DNA from: Candidatus Woesearchaeota archaeon
GTDB taxonomy: Archaea; Nanobdellota; Nanobdellia; Woesearchaeales; GW2011-AR9
Assembly (NCBI GenBank): GCA_016185625.1
Contig: JACPND010000023.1
Span: forward strand, 1-52,196
Direction of reading: 5' to 3'
DNA length: 52,196 nt
In this document: positions 41,483 to 49,829 of the stretch, one piece after another
Position numbering within the stretch: the first letter of the stretch is position 1
How the letters are laid out: each line of letters begins with the position of its first letter
The notes under the pieces: generated by a model
What the model was told of the DNA's origin: nothing
The model's input: the letters and a program-made list of their open reading frames with translations, nothing else
The model's database searches: none
Position numbers and translations under genes: made by a program

Positions 41483-42410
41483 ATGAACTTTAAAAAATTA
41501 CTGGCAGCAGGTTTGATTGGGGCATTGGTTGCAGGGGTAGCTGGATGTAAAAAGGAAACTCCTGCTCTTGAGGCTGTGGTTGAACAGACTGCCCCATTTG
41601 AAAGAACAATCAACGGACATTCCTATAAGTTTGAAGGGAATAAAGTTACAGAAATGACTTCTGATGAGGATAATCAAGCAACGTATGGTATCATTTCCGA
41701 TGCTCATGGCGAAGCAGGAAAAGCAAGAAGGATTACGATATGGACGAACAGATTCTAGGGCGGATAAGTCTGAAATAAAAGACGTACTTGAAGCCGTTGC
41801 ACAAATGGGATTACCAATTTTTGTTATTCCTGGTAACCATGAACAAAAACCTGATTATACCACAGCACTTGCAGAAGTAACAGCTAAATATGATAATGTT
41901 ATTGATATGGTAAAGTTCAGAGTTTTTAATGGTGATGATGTTGATTTTGTGAGCTTACCTGGATACCAAGCGTTTAAGATTCCTGGAAGACAGTTTATTC
42001 CCGATAATGGGTATTGGGCAAAACCAGAATTAATTCAATCAACAGGTAAACTACGAAATGGTTTAGATGATGCTGTTGTTTTAATTGCTCATGGCTGTGG
42101 TAAAACCGCAAGTCCTGGTCCAGCAACCATTTATGGTGGCAGGGATGTCGGTGACGGGAATACTACTAAAATGATGAGAGAAAACAACATTCCGTTTGCA
42201 GTTTGCGGACATATCCATGAAGCTGGAGGATTAGCAGCAACTTATGATGGAAAATTGGTAAAGCAAGGCGAATGGGCGAAGCAATTTAGTGCTAATTTTG
42301 GTGGTCTTGAAGATTGGAAGCATCTTGATGGAAAAACGTATAGTGGAATGGCTGGTATTTTATCAGTTAAAGGAGATGAAGCAAAATTTGAGATGTTATA
42401 CACACAGTAA
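41483..42410 (+). pseudogene. Lipoprotein metallophosphoesterase, frameshifted with a deletion
   Basis: ATG at 41483 (TATA CTTTATAAAC 27 nt upstream) starts a lipoprotein signal MNFKKLLAAGLIGALVAGVA with lipobox Cys22, then motif I ISDAHGE; this frame stops at 41756-41758. The next frame continues DKSEIKDVLEAVAQMGLP, motif III GNHEQ, motif IV HGCGKT and motif V CGHIHE to 42410. The GD motif II that should lie between them is missing, so a frameshift plus a deletion of roughly 25 codons has inactivated the gene. Confidence 0.68.
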
Positions 42411-42635
42411 GTCTCTCGTTCGTTAACGCCCGCCCCCCCAATAAATCTCTGGAAAATTTTGTTTAGTCTACGTTAGGTGATGTTTGTAATTTCATTCTTG
42501 TTTTCTTCTCTCGACTAAACGAAGACACAAGAAGGCCGTAGCCTTCTGTGCAGAAGGGAAAACTATCCCTTCTTGCAGCGCCGTCAAAGAAGTACAGTTC
42601 ACTTTTAGCGATAAAAGCAACTCAAAAATTGAAAC

Positions 42636-42797
42636 TAACGTCGCAACTTTACGAAGTTTTCTGGAGCGCCGGTTTCCCTCGTGGAGCAAAAATTTTGAGG
42701 CAACCCACAAAATTTTTGCGGAACAGAGCTGGAAACCAAGCGGAAGAAAATTTGGGAAATGTCCCGGGCGGAGGGACTTTCCGTAAAGTTGCTGTTA
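42636..42797. repeat. Palindrome A1 (left of the island)
   Basis: TAACGTC then arm GCAACTTTACG (42643-42653), AAGT, inner pairs GGTTTCC/GGAAACC and AAAAATTTTG/CAAAATTTTT, the shared CCTCGTGGAG and GGAACAGAGCT segments, then arm CGTAAAGTTGC (42782-42792), T, GTTAGGC. All pairs are perfect. One of four palindromes with the same layout. Confidence 0.75.
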
Positions 42798-42847
42798 GGC
42801 GTCCCGACGACTGAAAGGAGGAGAGCGCAGCGGGGTGCGAAGCAAGT

Positions 42848-42923
42848 TTTTTCGTGGCTGGGAATGTAGTTCTTGCTGTAGTTTTGTGAATTAAAATGTG
42901 TTTTTTAGAAAAATCGTGGCGCA
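42848..42923. repeat. Left inverted repeat of the island
   Basis: Blocks in order: TTTTTTCGTGGC, GCTGGGAATGTAG, TTCTTGC, TTTTGTGAATTAAA, TTTTTTAG, AAATCGTGGCGC. The same blocks occur in reverse complement at 50859-51022, directly after the last gene. Part (CGTGGCT...TGTAGTTTT.G) also matches the start of the B elements at 51266 and 51724. Confidence 0.7.
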
Positions 42924-42932
42924 AATAAAGTT

Positions 42933-43874
42933 TTAATTTAAGTAGGATCCAAGTTTATGGACTTGAATCACATTCAATATTTTAAAATCATAAATGTTTT
43001 GGAATGCAGTTTTATACTCATCTACAAATTCTTTTAGTTCCGCCACTTCATTATATAAAATATCCACCAATAAATCATTTGTAACAGATCTAGATATTAG
43101 TATTACTCTGCCATCATTTTTCAGTTTTGCTGTTAGACTGTTTAATTCAGGGGAATGATTACAAGAAAAAAAGATTAGTGCCCAATGGAATCCAAATTTG
43201 CTAAAGTTGATTAAGAGTTTATATCCGAGAATTACTTTATTTTTCTCTAACCGTTTTATGTTGTATCTTACTCCTGTCGAGGAAGTTGCTAATTTTTTTG
43301 CTATCTCAATTGCTGGGTTTCTCGGATTCTTTGAAAGTTCATGTAAGATTTTTGTTTGAAGTGGGGATATTTTTGTTTCTTTTAAATTTTTGTTTTGAGA
43401 TATATAAAAATTAGCTCTCTCTTTTTTGTTGAAATCAAATGAAAAGATATTGTGTTCCACCATATTTATTATAGACGCCTCTTTTATAACATCACTCAGA
43501 ATTTCTTGTATTTCACTAACAATCTTGTTAAGTTCATACGGTGATTTGTAGAAAATTGAGAGTCCTAAGTCGTAATTTCCGAAAAAATCTGCAATCCATA
43601 TAACCGAACTTAATTTTTCTATTTCTCTGATTTTCTGATGTAGCAATTCTTTGTTAGTTTTATTGAACGAGAGAAAAAAAACAGCATTAGACAAGCCTAA
43701 TTTGAAGTAATCAACAACCAAATAATAAGAGAATAATTGATTCGTTTTGTAAAGATTGCCTATTCTTCGCGCAACACTTTGTTTAGAAAGGCGTATTGCT
43801 TTAGAGATATTAGAGAGAGATAATCTGCTATTCTTGTCCAATAATTCTATGATCTTCTTATCAAACTTGTCCAT
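42933..43874 (-). CDS. Tandem Lrp/AsnC-like regulator of the island
   Basis: 313 residues, two Lrp-like halves: HTH 1 (SRLSLSNISKAIRLSKQSVA, about 14-40) and HTH 2 (NPAIEIAKKLATSSTGVRYN near 190). Each is followed by an effector-like domain. Same architecture as the regulator at 4427. It is divergent from the seven-gene operon; its TATA (TGTATATAAAA, 43897-43906, 28 nt from the ATG) and the operon's TATA lie within 100 bp, so it is the obvious candidate regulator, possibly responding to an amino acid. Confidence 0.7.
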   Translation of the reverse strand: MDKFDKKIIELLDKNSRLSLSNISKAIRLSKQSVARRIGNLYKTNQLFSYYLVVDYFKLGLSNAVFFLSFNKTNKELLHQKIREIEKLSSVIWIADFFGNYDLGLSIFYKSPYELNKIVSEIQEILSDVIKEASIINMVEHNIFSFDFNKKERANFYISQNKNLKETKISPLQTKILHELSKNPRNPAIEIAKKLATSSTGVRYNIKRLEKNKVILGYKLLINFSKFGFHWALIFFSCNHSPELNSLTAKLKNDGRVILISRSVTNDLLVDILYNEVAELKEFVDEYKTAFQNIYDFKILNVIQVHKLGSYLN

Positions 43875-43937
43875 TATGGAACAAAAATAAGTATTTGTAT
43901 ATAAAATTATCTTTTAGTTCCGTATCTCTCTCAGACA

Positions 43938-43948
43938 TTTTATATTTT
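43938..43948 (+). promoter_or_regulatory. TATA box of the seven-gene operon
   Basis: TTTTATATTTT is centred 24-27 nt before the tandem ATG codons at 43967 and 43970, predicting a leaderless operon transcript. Confidence 0.55.
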
Positions 43949-43966
43949 AGATATGAATCCCTATAA

Positions 43967-45217
43967 ATGATGTTGGGGCCATACAAAGCAAATAATGATA
44001 GAACAATAAGTTACCAAGGAAATAAGATATTTGTGCCTATTGGGGATATTGTTAATGTTTCTTACCCTACGGATGAAGTTGAAGACCGAGTGCGACAATT
44101 TAATTCTGATCCAATGTGGGGCAGAATTGCAAGAATCAACCATCAGATAAATATGGGCACAAATAATTATTTTGACAGAATGGGAGCTCTTTTTACTGCT
44201 CTTCCATTAACTACAAGAATGATTTCTTCTCCTGGAGCAGTGTATGGCAAAGAAGCAATTGATTATACCTCTGATACCTGTCCAATCACATTGAAGTGGT
44301 TCAAGCAAAAGAAAAACGCTTTTCTCTCCGAATCTTCTCAAATATACCTAGAATTAGCATTGATGCAGGAAGGAGTGGATCATGCTTATTCCATTTATAA
44401 TTCATTTCGTAAAGAAGAAGCTGATGCGACACACTTGTCAGAATTCCATCATGTTGAATATGAAGGGAAGATTGATCAATCACAGAACAACGTAGTAGCT
44501 TTAGGTTTAGTAGGACGCATTCTTAGAGATTTGATTACTGATAATGAAGAAGATCTTGCATTTTTTCTCTCGGAAGAAAAGATAGGAAATCTTGGTGACC
44601 TTGCTGAGAATATCCAAAGAATTCCACAGATTACATTCAAAGAAGCATTAAACGCGTTATATGACGATACTAAAAAAGATAAATACAGAAAATTTACAAT
44701 GAATGAAAATTTTGGTTCATGGGAAGAAATAAGACTTACCGAGATTTATGGAAATATGGTTGCAGTAAGTCAATTCCCATTACTTGAAGTTCCATTTTAT
44801 CATGCAATGGTTGAAGGTGTGGTGGAAAAATGGACAGAACATAAAGTGGATATAATTAAAGGAGGAATACTTCATTGGAGTAACCCATTCCCCACACCAG
44901 CACAAGCTATAGAATATGATAGAGAGCGAAGTTCATTAGTCGCCGACAATACTGATTTTATCTGGCCTGGATACAGAGAGACAATCGGAAGTGGTCATAG
45001 AGTACGTTCCATCTCAGAACTTGAAGAGAAAGCACGAATCTTTAATCTTCCGCGAGAGGATTACCAACCCTACTTACAAAGCAGGGAACTACCTGGCTAT
45101 GTAGAAACATCTGGGTTTGGCTTAGGTTGGGAGAGGCTTCTTCAGGGCTTACTTGAAATGCCATTTATCTGGAGTGCAACTCAATTCCCAAGAGGGCATA
45201 CAACATTAAAACCATGA
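43967..45217 (+). CDS. Asp/Asn-tRNA synthetase-like class II enzyme without anticodon domain
   Basis: 416 residues. The class IIb catalytic core is clear: SESSQIYLELALMQEG (like LxQSPQLY), motif 2 FRKEEADATHLSEF (147-160), and motif 3 GFGLGWERLL (383-392) followed by an FPRG end. The N-terminal OB-fold anticodon-binding domain of AspRS/AsnRS is absent. This is also the layout of archaeal asparagine synthetase AS-AR, so it may make Asp-AMP or Asn-AMP and pass the residue to something other than tRNA. It is the first gene of the operon and overlaps the next by 4 nt. Confidence 0.75.
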   Translation: MMLGPYKANNDRTISYQGNKIFVPIGDIVNVSYPTDEVEDRVRQFNSDPMWGRIARINHQINMGTNNYFDRMGALFTALPLTTRMISSPGAVYGKEAIDYTSDTCPITLKWFKQKKNAFLSESSQIYLELALMQEGVDHAYSIYNSFRKEEADATHLSEFHHVEYEGKIDQSQNNVVALGLVGRILRDLITDNEEDLAFFLSEEKIGNLGDLAENIQRIPQITFKEALNALYDDTKKDKYRKFTMNENFGSWEEIRLTEIYGNMVAVSQFPLLEVPFYHAMVEGVVEKWTEHKVDIIKGGILHWSNPFPTPAQAIEYDRERSSLVADNTDFIWPGYRETIGSGHRVRSISELEEKARIFNLPREDYQPYLQSRELPGYVETSGFGLGWERLLQGLLEMPFIWSATQFPRGHTTLKP

Positions 45218-46122
45218 AAGAAACAACTGTTAACAAAGTAGGTAAAACACTAGATGATTTTCTTAGTTATAGGACTTATAATCCTGATTCAATGGTTACT
45301 ATTGTAAATATGCTTGATCCAGTTGCAACAAAACGATTCTCAGAAGAGTATCTTGGAAATAAGACCGGATTGATGCAAGTAAATGGTAGTGTTGTAGATG
45401 GAGTTTATTGTGCAGTATTTCCGAGTGAAGATGTATTCGATTATCTTGCTACTGAAAATATTGCTGATGCTGTTCTTTTTGTAAAACATGCTATGGAATG
45501 GGAAGAGTTAGGACATGGATTTGTTCCACTGAAAAATGAGCAGCTAGAACTTTTAAAAGATAGAAAAATTTCGCTTTATTCTGCTCATGCACCAATTGAT
45601 AATAACAAAACATTTGCACCAAGTGTATGCTTTGCAAGACAGTTAGGATATGACATAGTAGATGAATTGGCTGAAAAATGCAGAAATTATGGCTGGGTGC
45701 TTGAAGTTCCTCAGGGAACAACATATGACAAATTACATCAACGTCTTCTGAGAGCAACAGGTTTAAATGGCATTCAAAGATATTATCATCATGATCCTGT
45801 TAGGAGAATTGCAGTTACAGCAGGGGGTGGAGATTATATTCCTGCACTAGAACAATCACTTAGCAAAGGTTGCGATACTTATGTAACTGGAATACTGTTT
45901 TTTCGAGGTTCAGACTATGCAAGAGAGAACAATCCAATATTTGTAGAAAGATTAAAAAAAGGTGGACTTAATGGATTTGGTGCAAGTCATTATCTTTCTG
46001 AAGTAGAAGGTATCAAAACTTTAGCCGGTTTATTAAATAGTATTTTACCAGTTCCTGTGAGGTTCATTGAAGAACAGAATAAACGCAATAATCTTGAAGA
46101 GAATTGGGGGTTGGAATTATGA
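45214..46122 (+). CDS. NIF3-family protein
   Basis: 302 residues. NIF3 (DUF34) features: FVKHAMEWEELGHG, SLYSAHAPID with the metal-binding His/Asp, RRIAVTAGGGDY and CDTYVTG, and a C-terminal SHYLSEVEG with metal-binding His and Glu. These proteins carry a dinuclear metal centre and have been linked to nucleotide or cofactor hydrolysis, without a settled reaction. Start and stop overlap both neighbours in the operon. Confidence 0.78.
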   Translation: MKETTVNKVGKTLDDFLSYRTYNPDSMVTIVNMLDPVATKRFSEEYLGNKTGLMQVNGSVVDGVYCAVFPSEDVFDYLATENIADAVLFVKHAMEWEELGHGFVPLKNEQLELLKDRKISLYSAHAPIDNNKTFAPSVCFARQLGYDIVDELAEKCRNYGWVLEVPQGTTYDKLHQRLLRATGLNGIQRYYHHDPVRRIAVTAGGGDYIPALEQSLSKGCDTYVTGILFFRGSDYARENNPIFVERLKKGGLNGFGASHYLSEVEGIKTLAGLLNSILPVPVRFIEEQNKRNNLEENWGLEL

Positions 46123-46970
46123 CTACATCAAATCAAGAGGAAGTGCTTCAATACTTTAAAAGTAAAGCTTCCGGATATGATCTCGTAGAAGGGCAAGTTT
46201 ATTGGAGACTTTCAGATCAATTGCTGTGGCATCTCTTTGATGGAAACATCCTATCCCAGTTGAATGAAAGTTTTCATTTTTTAGACGCGGGGGGAGGAAC
46301 AGGGCGTTGGAGTGAGAAAGTTTTGCGAAGTTATGATAGTTCGACAGGGATAATCTATGATCTCTCTGCAGATATGCTTGAACAAGCAGAACGAAAAAGA
46401 CAGAACGGTCTGGAAAGTCGACTAGAGTTAAGACAAGGGAACATTGAAAGAATGAGTGATTTGGATGATGGAACATTTGATTTAACGTTCAGTTTTCACA
46501 ATGTTTTAGGATTTGTCAATTCACCACAAGAAGCAATAAAAGAAATGGCAAGAGTTACTAAAGAAGGTGGACATGTTGTTTCTGTCATTCCTAACCAATA
46601 TCATTGTATCTTCTTTAATTTAATGCTGGGCAGAGTAGAAGAAGCGGTATGTGCTGCAGAGAAAGGTAAAGGAAGATTTACTTTAGACATGCCCTATATG
46701 CACTTATTTACTCCATCAAATTTAAGAGAACTTTATCAAAAAGCTGGTTTAGACAACATTGGTATTTTTGGTTTCCCTGTAACTATCTACCCTGGAATGC
46801 AGGAAACACAGATAACTGGTTCTACTGAAAAAATAGAAAACCTACTAAAGAATAGTGACAATTACACAAACATTTATAAATTAGAAGAACAACTAAGTTC
46901 CAGAGGAGAGATTGCTGCCAGAGGCAATAATTTATTTGTAATTGGAACGAAGATGGAGGGACAAAAATGA
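46119..46970 (+). CDS. SAM-dependent methyltransferase, class I
   Basis: 283 residues from the ATG at 46119, which overlaps the NIF3 stop (ATGA). Motif I FLDAGGGTGRWSEKVL, an acidic motif II YDLSADML, FDLTFSFHNVLGFV (motif IV) and EMARVTKEGGHVVSVIPNQ mark a Methyltransf_11-type enzyme of the UbiE/small-molecule group. It probably tailors the product of the operon. It overlaps the first ProRS-like gene by 4 nt. Confidence 0.82.
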   Translation: MTTSNQEEVLQYFKSKASGYDLVEGQVYWRLSDQLLWHLFDGNILSQLNESFHFLDAGGGTGRWSEKVLRSYDSSTGIIYDLSADMLEQAERKRQNGLESRLELRQGNIERMSDLDDGTFDLTFSFHNVLGFVNSPQEAIKEMARVTKEGGHVVSVIPNQYHCIFFNLMLGRVEEAVCAAEKGKGRFTLDMPYMHLFTPSNLRELYQKAGLDNIGIFGFPVTIYPGMQETQITGSTEKIENLLKNSDNYTNIYKLEEQLSSRGEIAARGNNLFVIGTKMEGQK

Positions 46971-48193
46971 AATATTCACAAGCGTTTATTTTTACACAAA
47001 AGGAATCAGATAAAGATATTGAATCGGTAAGCCATGACTTGACTGTTCGTGCAGGACTAGCTTATCAGGTAGCCGCAGGGCATTATGATTTTCTTCCGCT
47101 AGGTACAAGAGTGCTGCGAAAAGTTGAAGGAATTATCCGAGAAGAGATGAATAAATCTGGCGCACAAGAGATTGTGATGCCAATCATGCAACCAGCAACA
47201 TTGTGGCAAGAAAGTCAGCGATGGAAAATTTATGGGGAAGAAATGTTTAAACTTAAGAGCAGGACAGAAAGAGAATTCTGTTTAGGTCCTACCCATGAAG
47301 AACTTATTGTTGATTTAGCAAGAGCACATGTTAAATCATACAAAGATTTACCATTTACTTTATATCAATTTGGGACGAAGTTTAGAGATGAGAAGCGACC
47401 TCGTGGTGGACTTCTGCGAGCCAAAGAGTTCGTTATGAAAGATGCATATAGTTTTGACATGACAGAAGAAGGCTTAAACGAAAGCTATGATAAAATGCGT
47501 GAAGCTTATTTGCAGATCCTAAGAAGAGTAGGTGTTACAGCAATTCCAACTGTTGCTCAAACAGGAGAGATAGGGGGCAGTTTTTCGGAGGAATTTATGG
47601 CACCATCCCCTGCAGGTGAGGATAAATTCGTTGTTGGTAAGGATGGAAAGGCAAGAAAACTTGAGGATATTGCAGAAGGAGTTGACGGAAGTGAGGTTCA
47701 AGTTGGTATTGAAATTTGTCATATATTCAAGTTGGGAACTCGATACTCAACGACAATGGGTCTAACTTACATGGATCAAAGTGGAAATCAACATCCTGTC
47801 ATAATGGGCTGTTATGGTATTGGAGTAAGTCGTATGCTCCCTACTGCTATTGAACAAAACCACGATGATAAAGGAATTGTTTGGCCGAGTCAGATTGCTC
47901 CATTTGACGCTGTTGTAATTCCAATTCGTTATGACAAGCAGGAGGTTAGAGAACCAACAGATAAAGTTTATTCAGGATTGTTAGAACGAGGCTTTGATGT
48001 TCTCTTAGATGATAGAGATCTCTCACCAGGTGCTAAATTTAAAGACCATGACTTGCTCGGAACACCATACAAATTGATAATTGGCGAGAGAGGACTTAAA
48101 AACAACACTATTGAACTTGAACATCGAAGAGATGGTACGAAAGAAATAATTAACTTAAGCAATATTGTTGAAGAATTCGCCAAAAGAAAATGA
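46967..48193 (+). CDS. Prolyl-tRNA synthetase-like protein, editing domain absent
   Basis: 408 residues resembling bacterial-type ProRS. Motif 1 region PLGTRVLRKVEGIIREEMNK, motif 2 FRDEKRPRGGLLRAKEF (139-155), motif 3 MGCYGIGVSRML, then a complete anticodon-binding (HGTP) domain. The INS editing domain of about 180 residues, normally between motifs 2 and 3, is missing, which explains the length (bacterial ProRS about 570). It could be a working ProRS, a drug-resistant second copy, or a prolyl-AMP donor for biosynthesis. Confidence 0.85.
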   Translation: MKYSQAFIFTQKESDKDIESVSHDLTVRAGLAYQVAAGHYDFLPLGTRVLRKVEGIIREEMNKSGAQEIVMPIMQPATLWQESQRWKIYGEEMFKLKSRTEREFCLGPTHEELIVDLARAHVKSYKDLPFTLYQFGTKFRDEKRPRGGLLRAKEFVMKDAYSFDMTEEGLNESYDKMREAYLQILRRVGVTAIPTVAQTGEIGGSFSEEFMAPSPAGEDKFVVGKDGKARKLEDIAEGVDGSEVQVGIEICHIFKLGTRYSTTMGLTYMDQSGNQHPVIMGCYGIGVSRMLPTAIEQNHDDKGIVWPSQIAPFDAVVIPIRYDKQEVREPTDKVYSGLLERGFDVLLDDRDLSPGAKFKDHDLLGTPYKLIIGERGLKNNTIELEHRRDGTKEIINLSNIVEEFAKRK

Positions 48194-49380
48194 GACTCTC
48201 TAAGCAGCTTTTTCAAGATAGGCTGGCCGTTCCTGATAATTGGAGAGATATAGATACTTACAAATTATTTGAAGAGTGTGGATTCGTTGAATTTCCCTAT
48301 TCTGGATTTCCCCTATTTTTACCAATCGGGAAAAGAGTAATGGAAAATATTTGCGGTATTATCAGAGAAGAAGCAGAGACTAGCGGATTTAATGAGGTTT
48401 ATCTTCCATTGGTTCAAAACCGCTCTTTTCTGGAATCTACAGGACGCGCTAATCTTTTTAAAAATGAGTTAATGGAACTGAAAGGTGGTTTAGAGAATTA
48501 TATTCTATCCCCAACAAATGAAGAAGTTTTCTTGGATTTAGCACAACGAGGATTATCTTCTTATCGACAGCTTCCCGTAAGAATTTATCAAATCGCAGAA
48601 AAATTCAGGAATATAAAAAAAGCAAAGGGGATATTACGAAGCAAACAATTTCTGATGTGCGATATGGTTTCTATGGATGAAACCGAGCAATCTTTACATG
48701 AATCAGCATTATTGTTTGAAAAATTAGTTGATTCTGTATTTTCTCGAATGAAATTATCCCCGTTAAGAGTTGAAAAAAATGATGGAAAATATGTAGATTA
48801 TCTCATACCATGTAATGAAGGGGAAACAAGCATCGCTTTTGATAGCAAAGGCAATACCCACTATGCAAGAGAAGGTGATAAAGATATTACTAAAGCATCA
48901 AGTGTTGCGATGTACTTTATTTTTGAGCAGATTAGAAGCCAAAATCCAACCTATCAATCTGACAGAGGAACCAGAGAAGAGATATATTTAGGAACATACG
49001 GGTTTGGGATACAACGATGTTTCCATGCGGCAGTTGAAATCTATAAAGATAATTTAGGGATAAATTTTCCAGATAGCATCAGACCATTTGATATTTCCAT
49101 AGTTGTCATGGATCCGGACGATGCTGAACAAATGGCAAGAAGTATAAATTATTATAATTCATTATCTGGTGATGGAAGAAAAGTGATGTTAGATGATAGG
49201 CATGGAAAAACCCTGAAAGAAAAAGCTGAATTTGCTGATTTTTATGGGGCTCCTGTAAAATTAGTAATTGGTAGAAAAGAGATAGAAACTGGTTCTGTTA
49301 CAATAAAGAAGCGAGGAGACAGGCAAGGAGAATTAATCAATTTTAATCAACAATTAGTGGAGGCACATATCAATGGATAA
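48190..49380 (+). CDS. Second, diverged ProRS-like protein
   Basis: 396 residues, co-linear with the preceding protein. Motif 2 reads EKFRNIKKAKGILRSKQF, motif 3 YGFGIQRCFHAAVE, and an HGTP-like C-terminal domain follows (DDRHGKTLKEKAEFADFYGA). Catalytic motifs have drifted (CYGIGVSRML has become TYGFGIQRCF), but the arginines of motifs 2 and 3 are kept. The pair may form a heterodimer with specialised subunits. It overlaps the HIT gene by 8 nt. Confidence 0.75.
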   Translation: MRLSKQLFQDRLAVPDNWRDIDTYKLFEECGFVEFPYSGFPLFLPIGKRVMENICGIIREEAETSGFNEVYLPLVQNRSFLESTGRANLFKNELMELKGGLENYILSPTNEEVFLDLAQRGLSSYRQLPVRIYQIAEKFRNIKKAKGILRSKQFLMCDMVSMDETEQSLHESALLFEKLVDSVFSRMKLSPLRVEKNDGKYVDYLIPCNEGETSIAFDSKGNTHYAREGDKDITKASSVAMYFIFEQIRSQNPTYQSDRGTREEIYLGTYGFGIQRCFHAAVEIYKDNLGINFPDSIRPFDISIVVMDPDDAEQMARSINYYNSLSGDGRKVMLDDRHGKTLKEKAEFADFYGAPVKLVIGRKEIETGSVTIKKRGDRQGELINFNQQLVEAHING

Positions 49381-49804
49381 TTGTCTTTTTTGTGGAATTG
49401 TAGAAGAGAGAATTCCTGCTTACAAGATTTATGAAGACGATAAGCATGTTGCAGTTCTTGATATTTATCCTGCTGTTCGTGGTCAATCACTAGTGCTGCC
49501 CAAAAAACATTTTGGAAGTTATGTTTTTGAAATGCAAGATGATGATTATATTGCACTGATGGTGGCTTCTAAAAAGGTAGCTAGATTAACTGACGAGAAA
49601 CTAAAATCTTTAAGAACATGTATGGTGATGGAAGGTATGGAAGTTGATCATGCTCATATTAAATTGTACCCTATTTATGAAGTTCTTACTAACATCGCTT
49701 CTGGAACAATTGATTTAAACAAATATTCTGGGTTTATAAGTACCAAACACGGAGAAAGGATGAGTGGTTCTGAGCTTGAGAAGATATTAGCAAGATTTAA
49801 ATAA
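49373..49804 (+). CDS. HIT-family hydrolase, HxHxK variant
   Basis: 143 residues. N-terminal CLFCGIVEERIPAYKIYED with Cys4/Cys7, LDIYPAVRGQSLVLPKKHFG, and the histidine triad HAHIKLYP with His93, His95 and Lys97 in place of the third His. The central nucleophilic His is kept. HIT enzymes cut nucleoside phosphoramidates and aminoacyl-AMP; HIT proteins can give immunity to microcin C-like compounds by cleaving the P-N bond. It lies just before the MccF-like peptidase. Confidence 0.85.
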   Translation: MDNCLFCGIVEERIPAYKIYEDDKHVAVLDIYPAVRGQSLVLPKKHFGSYVFEMQDDDYIALMVASKKVARLTDEKLKSLRTCMVMEGMEVDHAHIKLYPIYEVLTNIASGTIDLNKYSGFISTKHGERMSGSELEKILARFK

Positions 49805-49829
49805 AAGAATTAAACCTATCATATTCAAT

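Noticed and set aside
43953-43970. A 5-codon frame MNPYK whose stop overlaps the first synthetase start, tempting as a microcin-like precursor peptide (it contains Asn and Pro).
   Set aside because: The TATA box at 43938-43948 predicts transcription starting near 43967-43970, downstream of this ATG, so the peptide would not be made; such short frames are common by chance.
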